DNA of 17,162 nt from an uncultured Chitinophagaceae bacterium (GCA_946885665.1 CAMPGT010000052.1:1-17162), one strand, 5' to 3'. Positions 1 to 8,983 are shown, numbered from the stretch's first letter. Numbers and translations: made by a program. The notes: generated from the sequence alone by a model not told the origin.

Positions 1-182
1 AACTACTACCTACTAACTACTACCTACTACCTACTACCTACTAACTACTACCTACTACCTACTACCTACTAACTACTAACTACTAACTACTAACTACTAA
101 CTACTACCTACTACCCACTACCTACTACCTACTACCTACTACCTACTACCTACTACCTACTACCCACTCCCTGCTCCCACTC
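1..182. repeat. Heptanucleotide tandem repeat array (24 copies)
   Basis: Positions 1-168 split exactly into 24 consecutive 7-bp units: 14 ACCTACT, 8 AACTACT and 2 ACCCACT, followed by two decayed units up to the stop codon of the neighbouring minus-strand gene (stop at 181-183). The array starts at the window edge, so its true length is unknown. Because the unit is 7 bp it cannot code for a regular peptide. It resembles the short tandemly repeated heptamers described in filamentous cyanobacteria; function unknown. There is no other gene or terminator visible in 1-180. Confidence 0.95.
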
Positions 183-1707
183 ACACCACCCCCAACGATT
201 TCAGCAAAATCCTGAGGCTCCAGAAAATTACCAGCGATCCTACGCCGATGAACATCGTCTTCATGGGCAGTTTCCCTACAAGGCGCGCAGCGATGGGCGC
301 AGCAATCAACCCGCCCAATACCAGTCCCGCAATCACCTGCCAATGACTGATGCCGAGCAGCGTAAAAAAAGTCACCGCGCTCGCCAGTGTAACAAAAAAT
401 TCGGTGAGGCTCACCGAACCAATAACATATTTAGGAGTTCTTCCTTTTGAAATGAGCGTGCTCGTTACCAGCGGCCCCCAGCCACCACCGCCGAACGAAT
501 CCAGGAACCCTCCGGCGCCGGCCAGCCAGCCCACGCGTTTAACTTTCTGCGCCTTTCTCTTCACAAACACACTCATCAGTATCCTCGTTCCCAATATCAG
601 TGTGTACATGGCCAGAATGGGCTTTACATAATCAGCATATTCAACACCAAGCTTCGCCAGTGCAACGGCGCCGATGATCGCGCCGATCACGCCGGGAATC
701 AACAGCGCCCGAAAAAGTTTCTTGTTCACATTACCAAAACGGTAATGGCTGTATCCCGAAATGCCGCTCGAAAACATTTCGGCGGTGTGTATGCTTCCGC
801 TGATCACCGGCAGGTTCACACCCAGCGACAACAAAATAGTCGTACAGGTAACGCCATAACCCATTCCCAATGCCCCGTCAACCAACTGTGCGGCAAAGCC
901 GGCCAGCACCATCCAGTAAAATATGGGATCTATATGCGAAGGGATCTCTCTTATCGAAACTAGCAGCTCGCCGAAAGGAACAAACGATAATAATGTGTAT
1001 CCCACAATCATGAAAAAGAAGGCGAAGATGAAACCCGTGGCTATCTTCTTCCATCGCTTTTCATTGGAGCGCGTATCAATATTGCCATTGAGCGTGAGGT
1101 CGCGGGTGATGTGGTTCAACCTGTTCACCTTGTCGGTAAAATTTCCGCTTAACCGGTTCCTGATGATGTGCATGTTTTCCAGTACATCATCTATCTGGTC
1201 GGGCATTACCTCGCTGAGAACATCTTTTAATCGCTTCGCAATGGTAGGCGACTTGCCATTAGTCGAAATGGCAATCTTTAAATTACCTTTCTTGACCACC
1301 GAGCCGAGGTAAAAATCGCACAGCTCCGGCTTGTCGGCAGCATTGACGAGCTTTCCTCTCTGCCTTGCTTCACTGCTGATGCGTGCACTCACTTCGGGGT
1401 CATCGATAGCTGTAATCACCACACCTGCCCAGTCGAGGTCGGAGGTGTCATATTCTTTGCTAATAAGTTCGATGTTGCTGTGTTTGCCGGCAAATCCGGA
1501 AACCGCCTCGCTGATGTCGCGCGCTATTACCCGCACGTTTGTACCGGGGGCGTTCGACAGGATGGCCGATAGCTTTTCAAGGCCAATATGGCCACCGCCC
1601 ACCAGTAATACGTTCAATTCCTCCAGCTTCAAAAAAACGGGGAAGAGATTGTTCGTGTCAACCTGGGCCGGCGACGCAATATTCAGTTTCTTTTGTTTTG
1701 TGGTCAT
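181..1707 (-). CDS. Precorrin-2 dehydrogenase (siroheme synthase N-terminal domain) fused to TSUP/TauE-SafE transporter
   Basis: A 508-residue two-part protein. Residues about 20-205 resemble the NAD-dependent precorrin-2 dehydrogenase/sirohydrochlorin ferrochelatase domain (CysG N-terminus, SirC, Met8): the dinucleotide-binding GGGHIG lies at 37-42, and an NAAD motif puts Asp125 where the catalytic Asp of the family is expected. Residues about 222-505 form a hydrophobic multi-span domain of the TSUP (TauE/SafE) family, with the family's glycine-rich segments (ALGMGYG near 280 and DSFGGGGWG in the second half). The dehydrogenase half should face the cytoplasm and finish siroheme for CysI; the membrane half probably moves a sulfur oxyanion (sulfate in, or sulfite out). 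It is the last gene of the operon, 11 bp after cysI. The start ATG at 1705-1707 is chosen because it directly precedes the conserved domain. Domain identities are strong; transported substrate and direction are inference. Confidence 0.9.
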   Translation of the reverse strand: MTTKQKKLNIASPAQVDTNNLFPVFLKLEELNVLLVGGGHIGLEKLSAILSNAPGTNVRVIARDISEAVSGFAGKHSNIELISKEYDTSDLDWAGVVITAIDDPEVSARISSEARQRGKLVNAADKPELCDFYLGSVVKKGNLKIAISTNGKSPTIAKRLKDVLSEVMPDQIDDVLENMHIIRNRLSGNFTDKVNRLNHITRDLTLNGNIDTRSNEKRWKKIATGFIFAFFFMIVGYTLLSFVPFGELLVSIREIPSHIDPIFYWMVLAGFAAQLVDGALGMGYGVTCTTILLSLGVNLPVISGSIHTAEMFSSGISGYSHYRFGNVNKKLFRALLIPGVIGAIIGAVALAKLGVEYADYVKPILAMYTLILGTRILMSVFVKRKAQKVKRVGWLAGAGGFLDSFGGGGWGPLVTSTLISKGRTPKYVIGSVSLTEFFVTLASAVTFFTLLGISHWQVIAGLVLGGLIAAPIAARLVGKLPMKTMFIGVGSLVIFWSLRILLKSLGVV

Positions 1708-1718
1708 TGCCCCAGGTA

Positions 1719-3398
1719 TCAGTTTGCCTTTCCGTTAAAGTATTTCCTGTAAGTAAAATCACCGAAAGTTTCTCCCTTTTTTCTTTCTGAACTGAAAGTA
1801 GCAAATAAGCCGTCGAGTTCGGTTAAAATTCCCGCTTCGTCGAGGCTTTCTTTGTACAGATGGTTCAACCTCGTTCCCAAACGGTCGCCGCCGATGTGCA
1901 AATTGTAGTGACCAAGAGATGTTCCGATGAAGGCCAGCTCGGCCGCGTTCGGCCTTGCGCAGCCGTTGGGGCAACCGGTCATGCGCACAATGATCTCTTC
2001 GTTTTGCAGGCCGTACGTTGCCAGCATCGGCTCGATCTTCGACAACAGGGAGGGCATGTACCGCTGACTTTCTGCAAGCGCAAGCGGGCAGGTGTTCAGC
2101 GCCACACACGCAATTGAATTCTTACGCACAACGGATGCGTTATCGGTATGTTCGAGCAGCCTGTAGCGGCTCAATATTTCGTTGATCGTTTCTTTGTCTT
2201 CGTTTTTAATGTTGCCCAGGATCACATTCTGGTTGCAGGTAAGGATAAAATCGGTCTTGCCGGTTTTAGCCGCTTCGATCAATGCCGACTTGATCTGCAG
2301 ATCATCTGTGTCCAGCACCCTGCCGTTTTCTACATACAAAGTGTAGAACCATTTACCCTCGTGGTTTTGTTCCCATCCGTAATAGTCCTGGCGCCTGGTA
2401 AATTTGAACGGCCGTTCCTTTTCCAGCGGGAACCCCGCGCGTTTTTCGATCTCTTCTTTCCACCAGTCCAGCCCCAAACGGTCAACGGTGTACTTCAGCC
2501 TCGCCACCTTCCTGTCGCTCCGGTTACCGTAATCGCGCTGTATGGTGGCAATGGTGTACACGGCTTTCATCAGCTTTTCCTTCGTATCCACAAAACCAAC
2601 GAGCGAACCGAGCCGCGGGTAGTGATCGGGGTTGCCGTGGGTAGCAGACATGCCACCACCGATGGCAATGTTAAAGCCCAGCAGCTTGTTATTTTTTTCA
2701 ATCGCGATCAATCCAAGGTCGTTGGCGAATACATCGATGTCGTTATTGGGCGGAATGCCGATGCCGATCTTGAATTTACGGGGCATGTACCTGTCCTGGT
2801 ACAACGGATCTTCTTCCAGCTTTTTATCAGCGATCTTTTCATGATCGAGCCATATCTCGTAATAGCCGTGCGTTTTCGGCAGCATCATTTGGTTGATCTC
2901 TTTCGCGATGCCGTATATCTCTTCGTGCAGTGCCGATTGTTTTGGATGCGATGAGCAGAGCACGTTACGGTTGATGTCGCCGCACGTGGCGATGGTGGTC
3001 AGTTTTGCTTCGTTGAATGCCTTGAGTGTTGGCTTGAGGCGCGACTTGTAAACACCATGCAACTGAATGGTTTGCCTGGTGGTGATCTTGAGTACGCCGG
3101 TCGAATTTTCGCCGGCAATATTATTGAGGTCGATCCATTGCTGCGGAGGAAGAAATCCACCGGGAAGCCGCAGCCTGATCATGAACGAATAAAGACGCTC
3201 GAGTTTTTTCTCCGCCCTTTCGTCGCGGCGGTCGCGGTCGTCCTGCACGTACATGCCATGGAAGCGCACCAGCGCCACGTCATCTGCATAAAGATTACCC
3301 GAGATGTCATTTTCGACACTTTCCTTCAGGGTGCCCCTCAGGCTGTCGCTGGCCTGTTTTATTTTTTCGGTTGATGATAGATTGCTTTGTTCAGCCAT
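1719..3398 (-). CDS. cysI: Sulfite reductase, hemoprotein beta subunit
   Basis: A 559-residue protein of the siroheme/[4Fe-4S] sulfite reductase family; it reduces sulfite to sulfide by six electrons received from the flavoprotein subunit encoded immediately upstream. The cluster and siroheme ligands are visible as C-x5-C at 431/437 and GCPNGC with cysteines 476 and 480, nearly the same positions and spacing as in E. coli CysI (434, 440, 479, 483). Anion-site style segments are present (GVLKITTRQTIQLHG near 101, TCGDINRNVLCSS near 138). Length is normal for the family. The gene follows cysJ by 11 bp and precedes the siroheme-forming fusion by 11 bp, so cofactor synthesis and enzyme are co-transcribed. 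Pairing with CysJ points to the NADPH-dependent rather than ferredoxin-dependent type. Confidence 0.96.
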   Translation of the reverse strand: MAEQSNLSSTEKIKQASDSLRGTLKESVENDISGNLYADDVALVRFHGMYVQDDRDRRDERAEKKLERLYSFMIRLRLPGGFLPPQQWIDLNNIAGENSTGVLKITTRQTIQLHGVYKSRLKPTLKAFNEAKLTTIATCGDINRNVLCSSHPKQSALHEEIYGIAKEINQMMLPKTHGYYEIWLDHEKIADKKLEEDPLYQDRYMPRKFKIGIGIPPNNDIDVFANDLGLIAIEKNNKLLGFNIAIGGGMSATHGNPDHYPRLGSLVGFVDTKEKLMKAVYTIATIQRDYGNRSDRKVARLKYTVDRLGLDWWKEEIEKRAGFPLEKERPFKFTRRQDYYGWEQNHEGKWFYTLYVENGRVLDTDDLQIKSALIEAAKTGKTDFILTCNQNVILGNIKNEDKETINEILSRYRLLEHTDNASVVRKNSIACVALNTCPLALAESQRYMPSLLSKIEPMLATYGLQNEEIIVRMTGCPNGCARPNAAELAFIGTSLGHYNLHIGGDRLGTRLNHLYKESLDEAGILTELDGLFATFSSERKKGETFGDFTYRKYFNGKAN

Positions 3399-3409
3399 AA
3401 AATAGTTTT

Positions 3410-5134
3410 CTAATAAACGTCCTTCAAATATCTTGATTCGTCCCTGAGCTGTTCAATGAACTGTACCGACTCTTCAATTGTTTTTTCGCCATGTTTCTGT
3501 ACGATCTGCATCAGGGTATCTTCCACATCCACACTCATCGGTTCCTTTGCTCCGCACACATAGAGGGATGCGCCGCTCTTCAGCCAGTTGTACAATTCGG
3601 CGCCGTGTTTCAACATTTTATGCTGCACGTAAAGTTTTTCCTGCTGGTCGCGCGAAAAGGCCACGGACAATTGGCTGAGGACGCCTGTTTGCAGCCAGTT
3701 CTGCAGATCGGTTTGATAAAGAAAATCCGAAACAAAATGCTGGTCGCCAAAAAACAGCCAGTTACGACCGGAAGCGCCGAGCGATTCGCGGTGTGCCAGG
3801 AATGAGCGGAATGGCGCGATGCCTGTGCCGGGACCGATCATGATCACGTCTCTTTCGTCTTCGGGCAACCTGAACTGGCTATTCTTATGAATGTAGAATT
3901 CAACGTTGCTGTCGACCGGAAGCAGAGAAAGAAAATCAGAGCACAGGCCCACTTTCCATTCTTCATTCACATGAAACTTATCCCTGCACACGGTGATGTG
4001 CACCTCGCCGGAATGTGCTTCGGGCGATGACGAAATGGAATAGAGACGCGGTGAAATAGGTTCAAGGATGGAGATGAGTTCGCTAAACTGCTCCTTGTTG
4101 CTGAGCGGATATATTCTTAGCAGGTCGAGCAGGCCGATCTTTGTTGATGGGATCTCCTGCCCTACGAGTGCGGAATACTTGCTGACCACTCTTTCGGGGA
4201 GATAAAATATGTTAAGTTTATTTTTGAGCAAATCGAAAGCGGTGAGCTCTTCCTGGCGGAAAGTATGCGTTTGGCCGGGATCTATTCCTAATACATCAAC
4301 GATCTGCTCAACCAGCTTCGGTGAATTTTCAGGTATCACGCCGAGCGAATCGCCAGGCAGGTATTCTACGTCTTCAGCGGTAATTTCAATGTGGTGCGTT
4401 TCCTTGTTCGAACCGCGGTCGTTAAGGCAGATGTTTGTTAGAATGGTGCCGTTATAAATCTTCTTGCCTTTCGATTTCCTGGGAACCAATGTTCCGGTGG
4501 AAACCATCGCAGGCGCCGCAGCCGGCGAACCATTGCTGGTAAGCTTGTTCAACACCTGGCTGAACCATCCTTCCGCATCCGATTCGTAGTCGACATCGCA
4601 TTTCTGGATGGGCACGAAACGGTTGCCGCCCAGCCTTTCCAGTTGTGTATCTACATCTTCGCCTGCCTTGCAGAACAATGGGTAAGATGTGTCGCCGAGG
4701 GCCAGCACGCCGAACTTTAATTTTTCGAGCCTGAAGCCGTTCTGGTGGATATGATCGTAGAATTTTTTTGCAGAAGAGGGCGGCTCACCTTCACCCTGGG
4801 TACTGATCACCGCCAGCAAATATTCTTCTTTTGGAAGATCGGTGAGCCGGTACTGGTCGAGGCTTACCACCTTGGCATTGATGCTGCTCTTTTTCGCCTT
4901 CATGGCAAAGTCGGTGGCGACCTTTTTTGAATTGCCGGTTTCAGTTCCATACACGATGGTCACCTTGCCCGCATTTTTTGGCGGGGCTGTGGTGGCTTGT
5001 GCGGGTGCGGCGGATTCCATGTTGCCATTCTGACTTAGCAATCCTGAAAGATATCCATTCAGCCAGATCAGCTCTTCTTTAGTGGAAGAAGTGATCAGGT
5101 CCTGGACAATTTTCATTTGAAACTGGGAAAGCAT
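3410..5134 (-). CDS. cysJ: Sulfite reductase, NADPH flavoprotein alpha subunit
   Basis: Electron-delivering subunit of sulfite reductase: NADPH to FAD to FMN to CysI. Domains in order, numbered from the ATG chosen here: an N-terminal flavodoxin/FMN domain with YGTETGNSKK at 62-71, an FAD domain with RLYSISSSP at 363-371, and an NADPH-binding domain with GPGTGIAPFRSF at 434-445. The protein ends in RYLKDVY, the usual C-terminus of this diflavin family. Translation could also begin at a TTG three codons upstream (5141-5143), giving 577 residues; I prefer the ATG at 5132-5134 (574 residues). A 77-bp gap separates it from the methyltransferase gene upstream, the longest spacing within the operon, but I see no convincing promoter there. 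Confidence 0.95.
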   Translation of the reverse strand: MLSQFQMKIVQDLITSSTKEELIWLNGYLSGLLSQNGNMESAAPAQATTAPPKNAGKVTIVYGTETGNSKKVATDFAMKAKKSSINAKVVSLDQYRLTDLPKEEYLLAVISTQGEGEPPSSAKKFYDHIHQNGFRLEKLKFGVLALGDTSYPLFCKAGEDVDTQLERLGGNRFVPIQKCDVDYESDAEGWFSQVLNKLTSNGSPAAAPAMVSTGTLVPRKSKGKKIYNGTILTNICLNDRGSNKETHHIEITAEDVEYLPGDSLGVIPENSPKLVEQIVDVLGIDPGQTHTFRQEELTAFDLLKNKLNIFYLPERVVSKYSALVGQEIPSTKIGLLDLLRIYPLSNKEQFSELISILEPISPRLYSISSSPEAHSGEVHITVCRDKFHVNEEWKVGLCSDFLSLLPVDSNVEFYIHKNSQFRLPEDERDVIMIGPGTGIAPFRSFLAHRESLGASGRNWLFFGDQHFVSDFLYQTDLQNWLQTGVLSQLSVAFSRDQQEKLYVQHKMLKHGAELYNWLKSGASLYVCGAKEPMSVDVEDTLMQIVQKHGEKTIEESVQFIEQLRDESRYLKDVY

Positions 5135-5211
5135 ATTGTTCAATTCTGTTGTTTTTAGTTCGTTTGTTCAGTGTTGTTTGTGTTCCGGTAATCGTCGTTG
5201 TTGACTAATTG

Positions 5212-6060
5212 CTACTGCAGCTCCACCCCCGGTGCTTCGCGCCACCCCCGCCTGCGGGGGGCACGTTTGCCGACGCCTTTAAAATATTCCCCCGGCTGCT
5301 CCCTGTTCTCTATCCATCCAAAATCGTCGTGCAGCGCCACTACCCTGCCGATGATGGCGATGGTCGGCGATATGTAATCCTGCTGCACAAAATCCTTTAA
5401 CGCACACGTTACTACATGCTGTTGCGACGTGGTGGCCTGTCCTATTACCGCGAGTTTTTTATCTTCTGAAATGTTATACTTCAATAAATGATCAACCACA
5501 TCTCCCAATGTTTCGGCCGACATATAAAACACCAGCGTGTCGCTGGTCGAAGCCAGCTCTTTCCAGTATTCTTCCGTAACCACGTCCGAACGGTACGAGG
5601 TGACAAACCTTACCGCCGTTGAATACCCTCTGGCCGTAAGCGGAATACCGGAGTACGCAGCGGCACCAAGCGCAGCGGTAACGCCAGGAACGATTTCATA
5701 AGCAATATTTTCCTTCACCAGCGCTTGCAGCTCATCCAGTATGTTGGAGAAGATGGATACGTCTCCTCCTTTCAGCCGCACCACATGTTTTCCGGCACGT
5801 GCATGTTCCACCATCAGCTCGTTGATGGTAGCCTGCGGCGTTGAATTGCCCTTTCTGCATTGCTTGCCCACATAAATAATTTCTGCACGCGGGTTAACAT
5901 AACAGTTCAAAATTTCATCGCTTACGAGCCTGTCGGCAAGTACCACGTCGGCGTCCTGCAAGTGGCGCAGCGTTTTCAGCGTCAGCAACCCGGGATCGCC
6001 GGGGCCCGCACCTGCCAGTATCACTTTGCCTGTATGGTTCGATCTGCTCATTAACATCAT
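5212..6060 (-). CDS. cobA: Uroporphyrinogen-III C-methyltransferase (SUMT)
   Basis: SAM-dependent enzyme converting uroporphyrinogen III to precorrin-2, the first committed step to siroheme. The tetrapyrrole methyltransferase fold is shown by GAGPGDPGLLT at 17-27, VRLKGGD at 94-100 and PGVTAALGAAA at 125-135. After VRLKGGD the usual PFVFGRG-type stretch is replaced by VSIFSNI. In this operon the methyltransferase is a separate gene while the dehydrogenase/ferrochelatase half sits on the TSUP fusion; together they replace a full-length CysG. The start lies one base after the cysN stop; ATG codons at residues 2 and 4 are alternatives. Oddity: residues 262-282 (starting GVGKRAPRRR) are encoded by a GC-rich palindrome and look like a repeat that extended the reading frame rather than enzyme sequence. 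It could equally be named sumT or cysG-like. Confidence 0.93.
   Translation of the reverse strand: MMLMSRSNHTGKVILAGAGPGDPGLLTLKTLRHLQDADVVLADRLVSDEILNCYVNPRAEIIYVGKQCRKGNSTPQATINELMVEHARAGKHVVRLKGGDVSIFSNILDELQALVKENIAYEIVPGVTAALGAAAYSGIPLTARGYSTAVRFVTSYRSDVVTEEYWKELASTSDTLVFYMSAETLGDVVDHLLKYNISEDKKLAVIGQATTSQQHVVTCALKDFVQQDYISPTIAIIGRVVALHDDFGWIENREQPGEYFKGVGKRAPRRRGWREAPGVELQ
5223..5265. repeat. GC-rich REP-like palindromic element at gene 3' end
   Basis: Two adjacent short hairpins: CACC/GGTG (5224-5227 with 5231-5234) and CCCCCG/CGGGGG (5245-5250 with 5255-5260, 4-nt loop). The composition is much more GC-rich than the surroundings. The element overlaps the last codons of the methyltransferase gene, encoding its basic RAPRRRGWREAP tail. 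It could act as a mRNA-stabilising or REP-type dispersed element; whether it recurs in the genome cannot be seen here. Confidence 0.6.
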
Positions 6061-6061
6061 T

Positions 6062-7303
6062 TTATTGTATCATGCACGCTCCAACCGTTACATTACTGGT
6101 TTCGTCGATGAGGATGGCGCCGCCGTTTGACCGCAGAGCGCCATATCTGTCGAATGGAACCGGCGATGCCGTTTTAATTTTCGCCCTGACCACGTCATTC
6201 AACGATGCATGATCGGGGGAAGGAAGCTTTTCAAGGCTGTTCACATCCAATTTATATTCTATTTCTTTTACAACGGCCCTTACTCTCCTGCTGTTTAGCT
6301 GCAACAAATATTTATTGCCCGCCACCAATGGTTTGCTGTCCATCCAGCAGATGAACGCGTCGAATTCCTGCTCGGTGGAGGTGGGTGAATCTTCCTTCAC
6401 CAGCACGTCGCCGCGGCTGATATCGATATCGTCTTGCAACAGCATTACAATGCTCTGTGGCGCAAACGCCTCATCAACCTTGACGCCATTGGTTTCGAGT
6501 CCTGAAATTTTTGTTTTAATGCCGGAAGGCTGTACGACAACAGTGTCGCCTACACGATAAATGCCGCTCACAATTTTACCGGCATAACCGCGGTAGTCGT
6601 GCAGCTCGCTCGTCTGCGGCCTGATCACATACTGCACGGGAAATCTCGCAGTACTGAGGTTGATGTCGTTCTGCACTTCCACGTTTTCGAGAATGTGCAA
6701 CAGCGATTCGCCTTCGTACCACGAAAGATTGGGAGATTTATCAACGATGTTATCGCCGCTGATGGCGCTGATCGGCAAATAGGTAACATCCTTCAATCCA
6801 AGCGACTTCGCCACGTTGGAATATTCGATCACGATGTTGTTATATACATCCTGCGAATTGCCTACAAGATCCATTTTGTTCACGGCAACCACCACATGGG
6901 GGATAGCGAGCAGTGATGCGATGATCGAGTGCCTGCGTGTTTGTTCCACCACTCCGTTCCGTGCATCCACGAGGATAATGATCAGGTCGGAATTGGAGGC
7001 GCCTGTTACCATGTTCCTGGTATATTGGATGTGGCCCGGCGCATCGGCGATGATGAATTTTCTTTTTGGCGTCGAGAAATATTTATAGGCCACATCGATG
7101 GTGATGCCCTGTTCACGCTCTGCACGCAAGCCATCGGTGAGCAGTGCGAGGTCTATTTCGCCGTTCTGCCTGTTCTTCGTTTGTTTGCCTATTGCCTCGA
7201 GCTGGTCGATCATGATCGATTTGCTGTCGTACAGCAAGCGCCCGATGAGGGTACTTTTTCCGTCATCAACACTTCCGGCAGTAATAAATCGTAGTAGGTC
7301 CAT
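6062..7303 (-). CDS. cysN: Sulfate adenylyltransferase subunit 1 (GTPase)
   Basis: GTPase subunit of ATP sulfurylase; GTP hydrolysis drives formation of APS from ATP and sulfate by CysD. The protein is EF-Tu-like: P-loop GSVDDGKS at 10-17, G3 motif DAPGH at 87-91, G4 motif NKMD at 142-145, then beta-barrel domains. At 413 residues it stops after the barrel domains, with no C-terminal APS kinase (CysC) as found in NodQ-type fusions. It follows cysD by 20 bp and is followed after one base by the methyltransferase gene. Start ATG at 7301-7303, directly before the GTPase fold. Confidence 0.96.
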   Translation of the reverse strand: MDLLRFITAGSVDDGKSTLIGRLLYDSKSIMIDQLEAIGKQTKNRQNGEIDLALLTDGLRAEREQGITIDVAYKYFSTPKRKFIIADAPGHIQYTRNMVTGASNSDLIIILVDARNGVVEQTRRHSIIASLLAIPHVVVAVNKMDLVGNSQDVYNNIVIEYSNVAKSLGLKDVTYLPISAISGDNIVDKSPNLSWYEGESLLHILENVEVQNDINLSTARFPVQYVIRPQTSELHDYRGYAGKIVSGIYRVGDTVVVQPSGIKTKISGLETNGVKVDEAFAPQSIVMLLQDDIDISRGDVLVKEDSPTSTEQEFDAFICWMDSKPLVAGNKYLLQLNSRRVRAVVKEIEYKLDVNSLEKLPSPDHASLNDVVRAKIKTASPVPFDRYGALRSNGGAILIDETSNVTVGACMIQ

Positions 7304-7323
7304 AATAAAATTGAAATGAAAAC

Positions 7324-8232
7324 TTAAAAATATCCGTTCTTTTTCCTGTCTTCCATCGCTGCTTCCGAAACCCTGTCGTCTATTCTGGTTTCTCCGCGTT
7401 CGCTTGTTTTTGTGGCGATGATCTCTGCGATGATGTCGTCAATTTGTACGGCATCAGATTCCACTGCAGCCGTACAGGTCATGTCGCCCACTGTGCGATA
7501 GCGCACTTTTTTGACCGACACCTTATCATCGGGATCGAGCTTGATAAATTCGGAGGTTGACACGAGCTGTCCATCGTGCTCCAATACTTCGCGTTCGTGT
7601 GAAAAATAGATTGACGGGAGCTGAATTTTTTCGCGGCGTATGTAGTTCCATACGTCGAGCTCGGTCCAGTTACTGATCGGGAACACACGAACGTTCTCGC
7701 CTTTGTGGATCTTACCGTTGTAGATATTCCACAATTCAGGGCGTTGCAGTTTGGGGTTCCATTGTCCGAACTCATCTCTCACGGAAAAAATCCGCTCTTT
7801 CGCACGGGCCTTTTCTTCATCTCTCCTTGCTCCGCCAATGCAGGCGTCGAATTTGAATTCTTCGATGGTGTCGAGCAGGGTGAAGGTTTGCAACGCGTTG
7901 CGGCTTGCAAATTTGCCTTTCGGCTCAGTGAGTCTTTTCACTTTTATCGTGTCCTCCACTTTCCTTACGACCAGTTTTTCCCCCAGTTTTTCCACGAGCT
8001 GATCACGAAAGGCAAGGGCCTCGGGAAAATTGTGCCCGGTGTCGATGTGCACCAGCGGAAACGGAAACTTGCCCGGCCTGAACGCTTTCAGCGCAAGATG
8101 CACGAGCGTAATAGAATCCTTTCCTCCCGAAAAAAGCAGCGCAGGCTTTTCAAACTGTCCCGCCACCTCACGCATGATGTGAATGGCTTCCGATTCCAAA
8201 TGGTCTAAATAATCCAGTTTATAATTTTTCAT
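7324..8232 (-). CDS. cysD: Sulfate adenylyltransferase subunit 2
   Basis: Catalytic subunit of the CysND ATP sulfurylase, making APS in the cytoplasm. It is an N-type ATP pyrophosphatase of the PAPS reductase superfamily with the PP-loop SGGKDS at residues 35-40 and the family's typical length (302 residues). The distinctive CysD segments GGARRDEEKARAKERIFS and FPISNWTELDVW are present, as is the C-terminal RKKNGYF tail. It lies 22 bp after cysH and 20 bp before cysN, so the three sulfate-activation and reduction genes lead the operon. Confidence 0.97.
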   Translation of the reverse strand: MKNYKLDYLDHLESEAIHIMREVAGQFEKPALLFSGGKDSITLVHLALKAFRPGKFPFPLVHIDTGHNFPEALAFRDQLVEKLGEKLVVRKVEDTIKVKRLTEPKGKFASRNALQTFTLLDTIEEFKFDACIGGARRDEEKARAKERIFSVRDEFGQWNPKLQRPELWNIYNGKIHKGENVRVFPISNWTELDVWNYIRREKIQLPSIYFSHEREVLEHDGQLVSTSEFIKLDPDDKVSVKKVRYRTVGDMTCTAAVESDAVQIDDIIAEIIATKTSERGETRIDDRVSEAAMEDRKKNGYF

Positions 8233-8254
8233 ATGCTAATGAGCTCTTGTCTGT

Positions 8255-8983
8255 TTATGATTTAACTGCTTCGTGAACGTGGAGGCCACATTCTTTTTTG
8301 CTGGCATCTTCCCACCACCATCTTCCCGCGCGAAATTCTTCGCCCGGCCTGATGGCACGTGTGCACGGCGCACAACCTATGCTCACAAATCCGCGGTCGT
8401 GCAGCGAATTGTAGGGTACGTCATTTTGATTGATATAGTCTTTTACCTGCTCGGTGCTCCAGTGTAAAAGAGGATTGTATTTAATGATGTTGTTTCCGGG
8501 ATCCCATTCGAACACGGTAAGGTCCTGCCTCGCCGGTGAATGTTCCGCACGCAGACCGGTTATCCAAACGGCTTTGCCGGCAAGCGCACGCCTGAGCGGT
8601 TCCACCTTGCGGATAAAACAGCATTCTTTGCGGTTTTCTACGGATTCATAAAATGAGTTGGGACCTTTTTCGGTGACGAACTTTTCAAGCGCGTCGTGCC
8701 TCGGGTAATAGGGAACGATGTGCTTGCCGTAGCGTTCGTTGGTACTGCTCCACACAGAATACGTTTCAGGAAACATGCGGCCGGTGTCGAGCGTAAATAC
8801 GGATACGGGCAGGTCATGACTCAATATTTCATGGGTGATCACCTGGTCCTCATAGATGAAGCTCGATGAAAATGTTACCTGCCCCGGAAACTCGATTTCG
8901 AGTTGCCTGATCACTTCATGTATGGGCAATCCTGCCGAGCGGGCGGAGATATGAGGGATATAGTCTTGTAACATTTTGTTCAT
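8255..8983 (-). CDS. cysH: Adenylyl-sulfate (APS) reductase, iron-sulfur CysH type
   Basis: Reduces activated sulfate to sulfite with thioredoxin or glutathione-type reductants. The 242-residue protein carries the C-terminal catalytic motif ECGLH (Cys232) and, besides it, the cysteine pairs CC at 121-122 and CAPC at 204/207. These four cysteines bind a [4Fe-4S] cluster in the assimilatory APS reductases and are absent from the enterobacterial PAPS-only enzymes. Together with the lack of cysC this points to APS as substrate. It is the first structural gene of the operon, 51 bp after the stop of the poly-Cys leader ORF. The ATG at 8981-8983 is chosen; an in-frame ATG three codons later is possible. 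A T6 tract sits just before the start. Confidence 0.94.
   Translation of the reverse strand: MNKMLQDYIPHISARSAGLPIHEVIRQLEIEFPGQVTFSSSFIYEDQVITHEILSHDLPVSVFTLDTGRMFPETYSVWSSTNERYGKHIVPYYPRHDALEKFVTEKGPNSFYESVENRKECCFIRKVEPLRRALAGKAVWITGLRAEHSPARQDLTVFEWDPGNNIIKYNPLLHWSTEQVKDYINQNDVPYNSLHDRGFVSIGCAPCTRAIRPGEEFRAGRWWWEDASKKECGLHVHEAVKS

Noticed and set aside
1..182. Possible CRISPR array
   Set aside because: The units are 7 bp with no unique spacers; this is a simple tandem repeat.
2148..2954. 268-codon open frame on the plus strand
   Set aside because: Antisense to cysI, which has all cluster ligands; no domain recognised.
5141..5143. TTG start for cysJ
   Set aside because: It adds only three residues; the ATG at 5132-5134 is in frame and a far commoner start.
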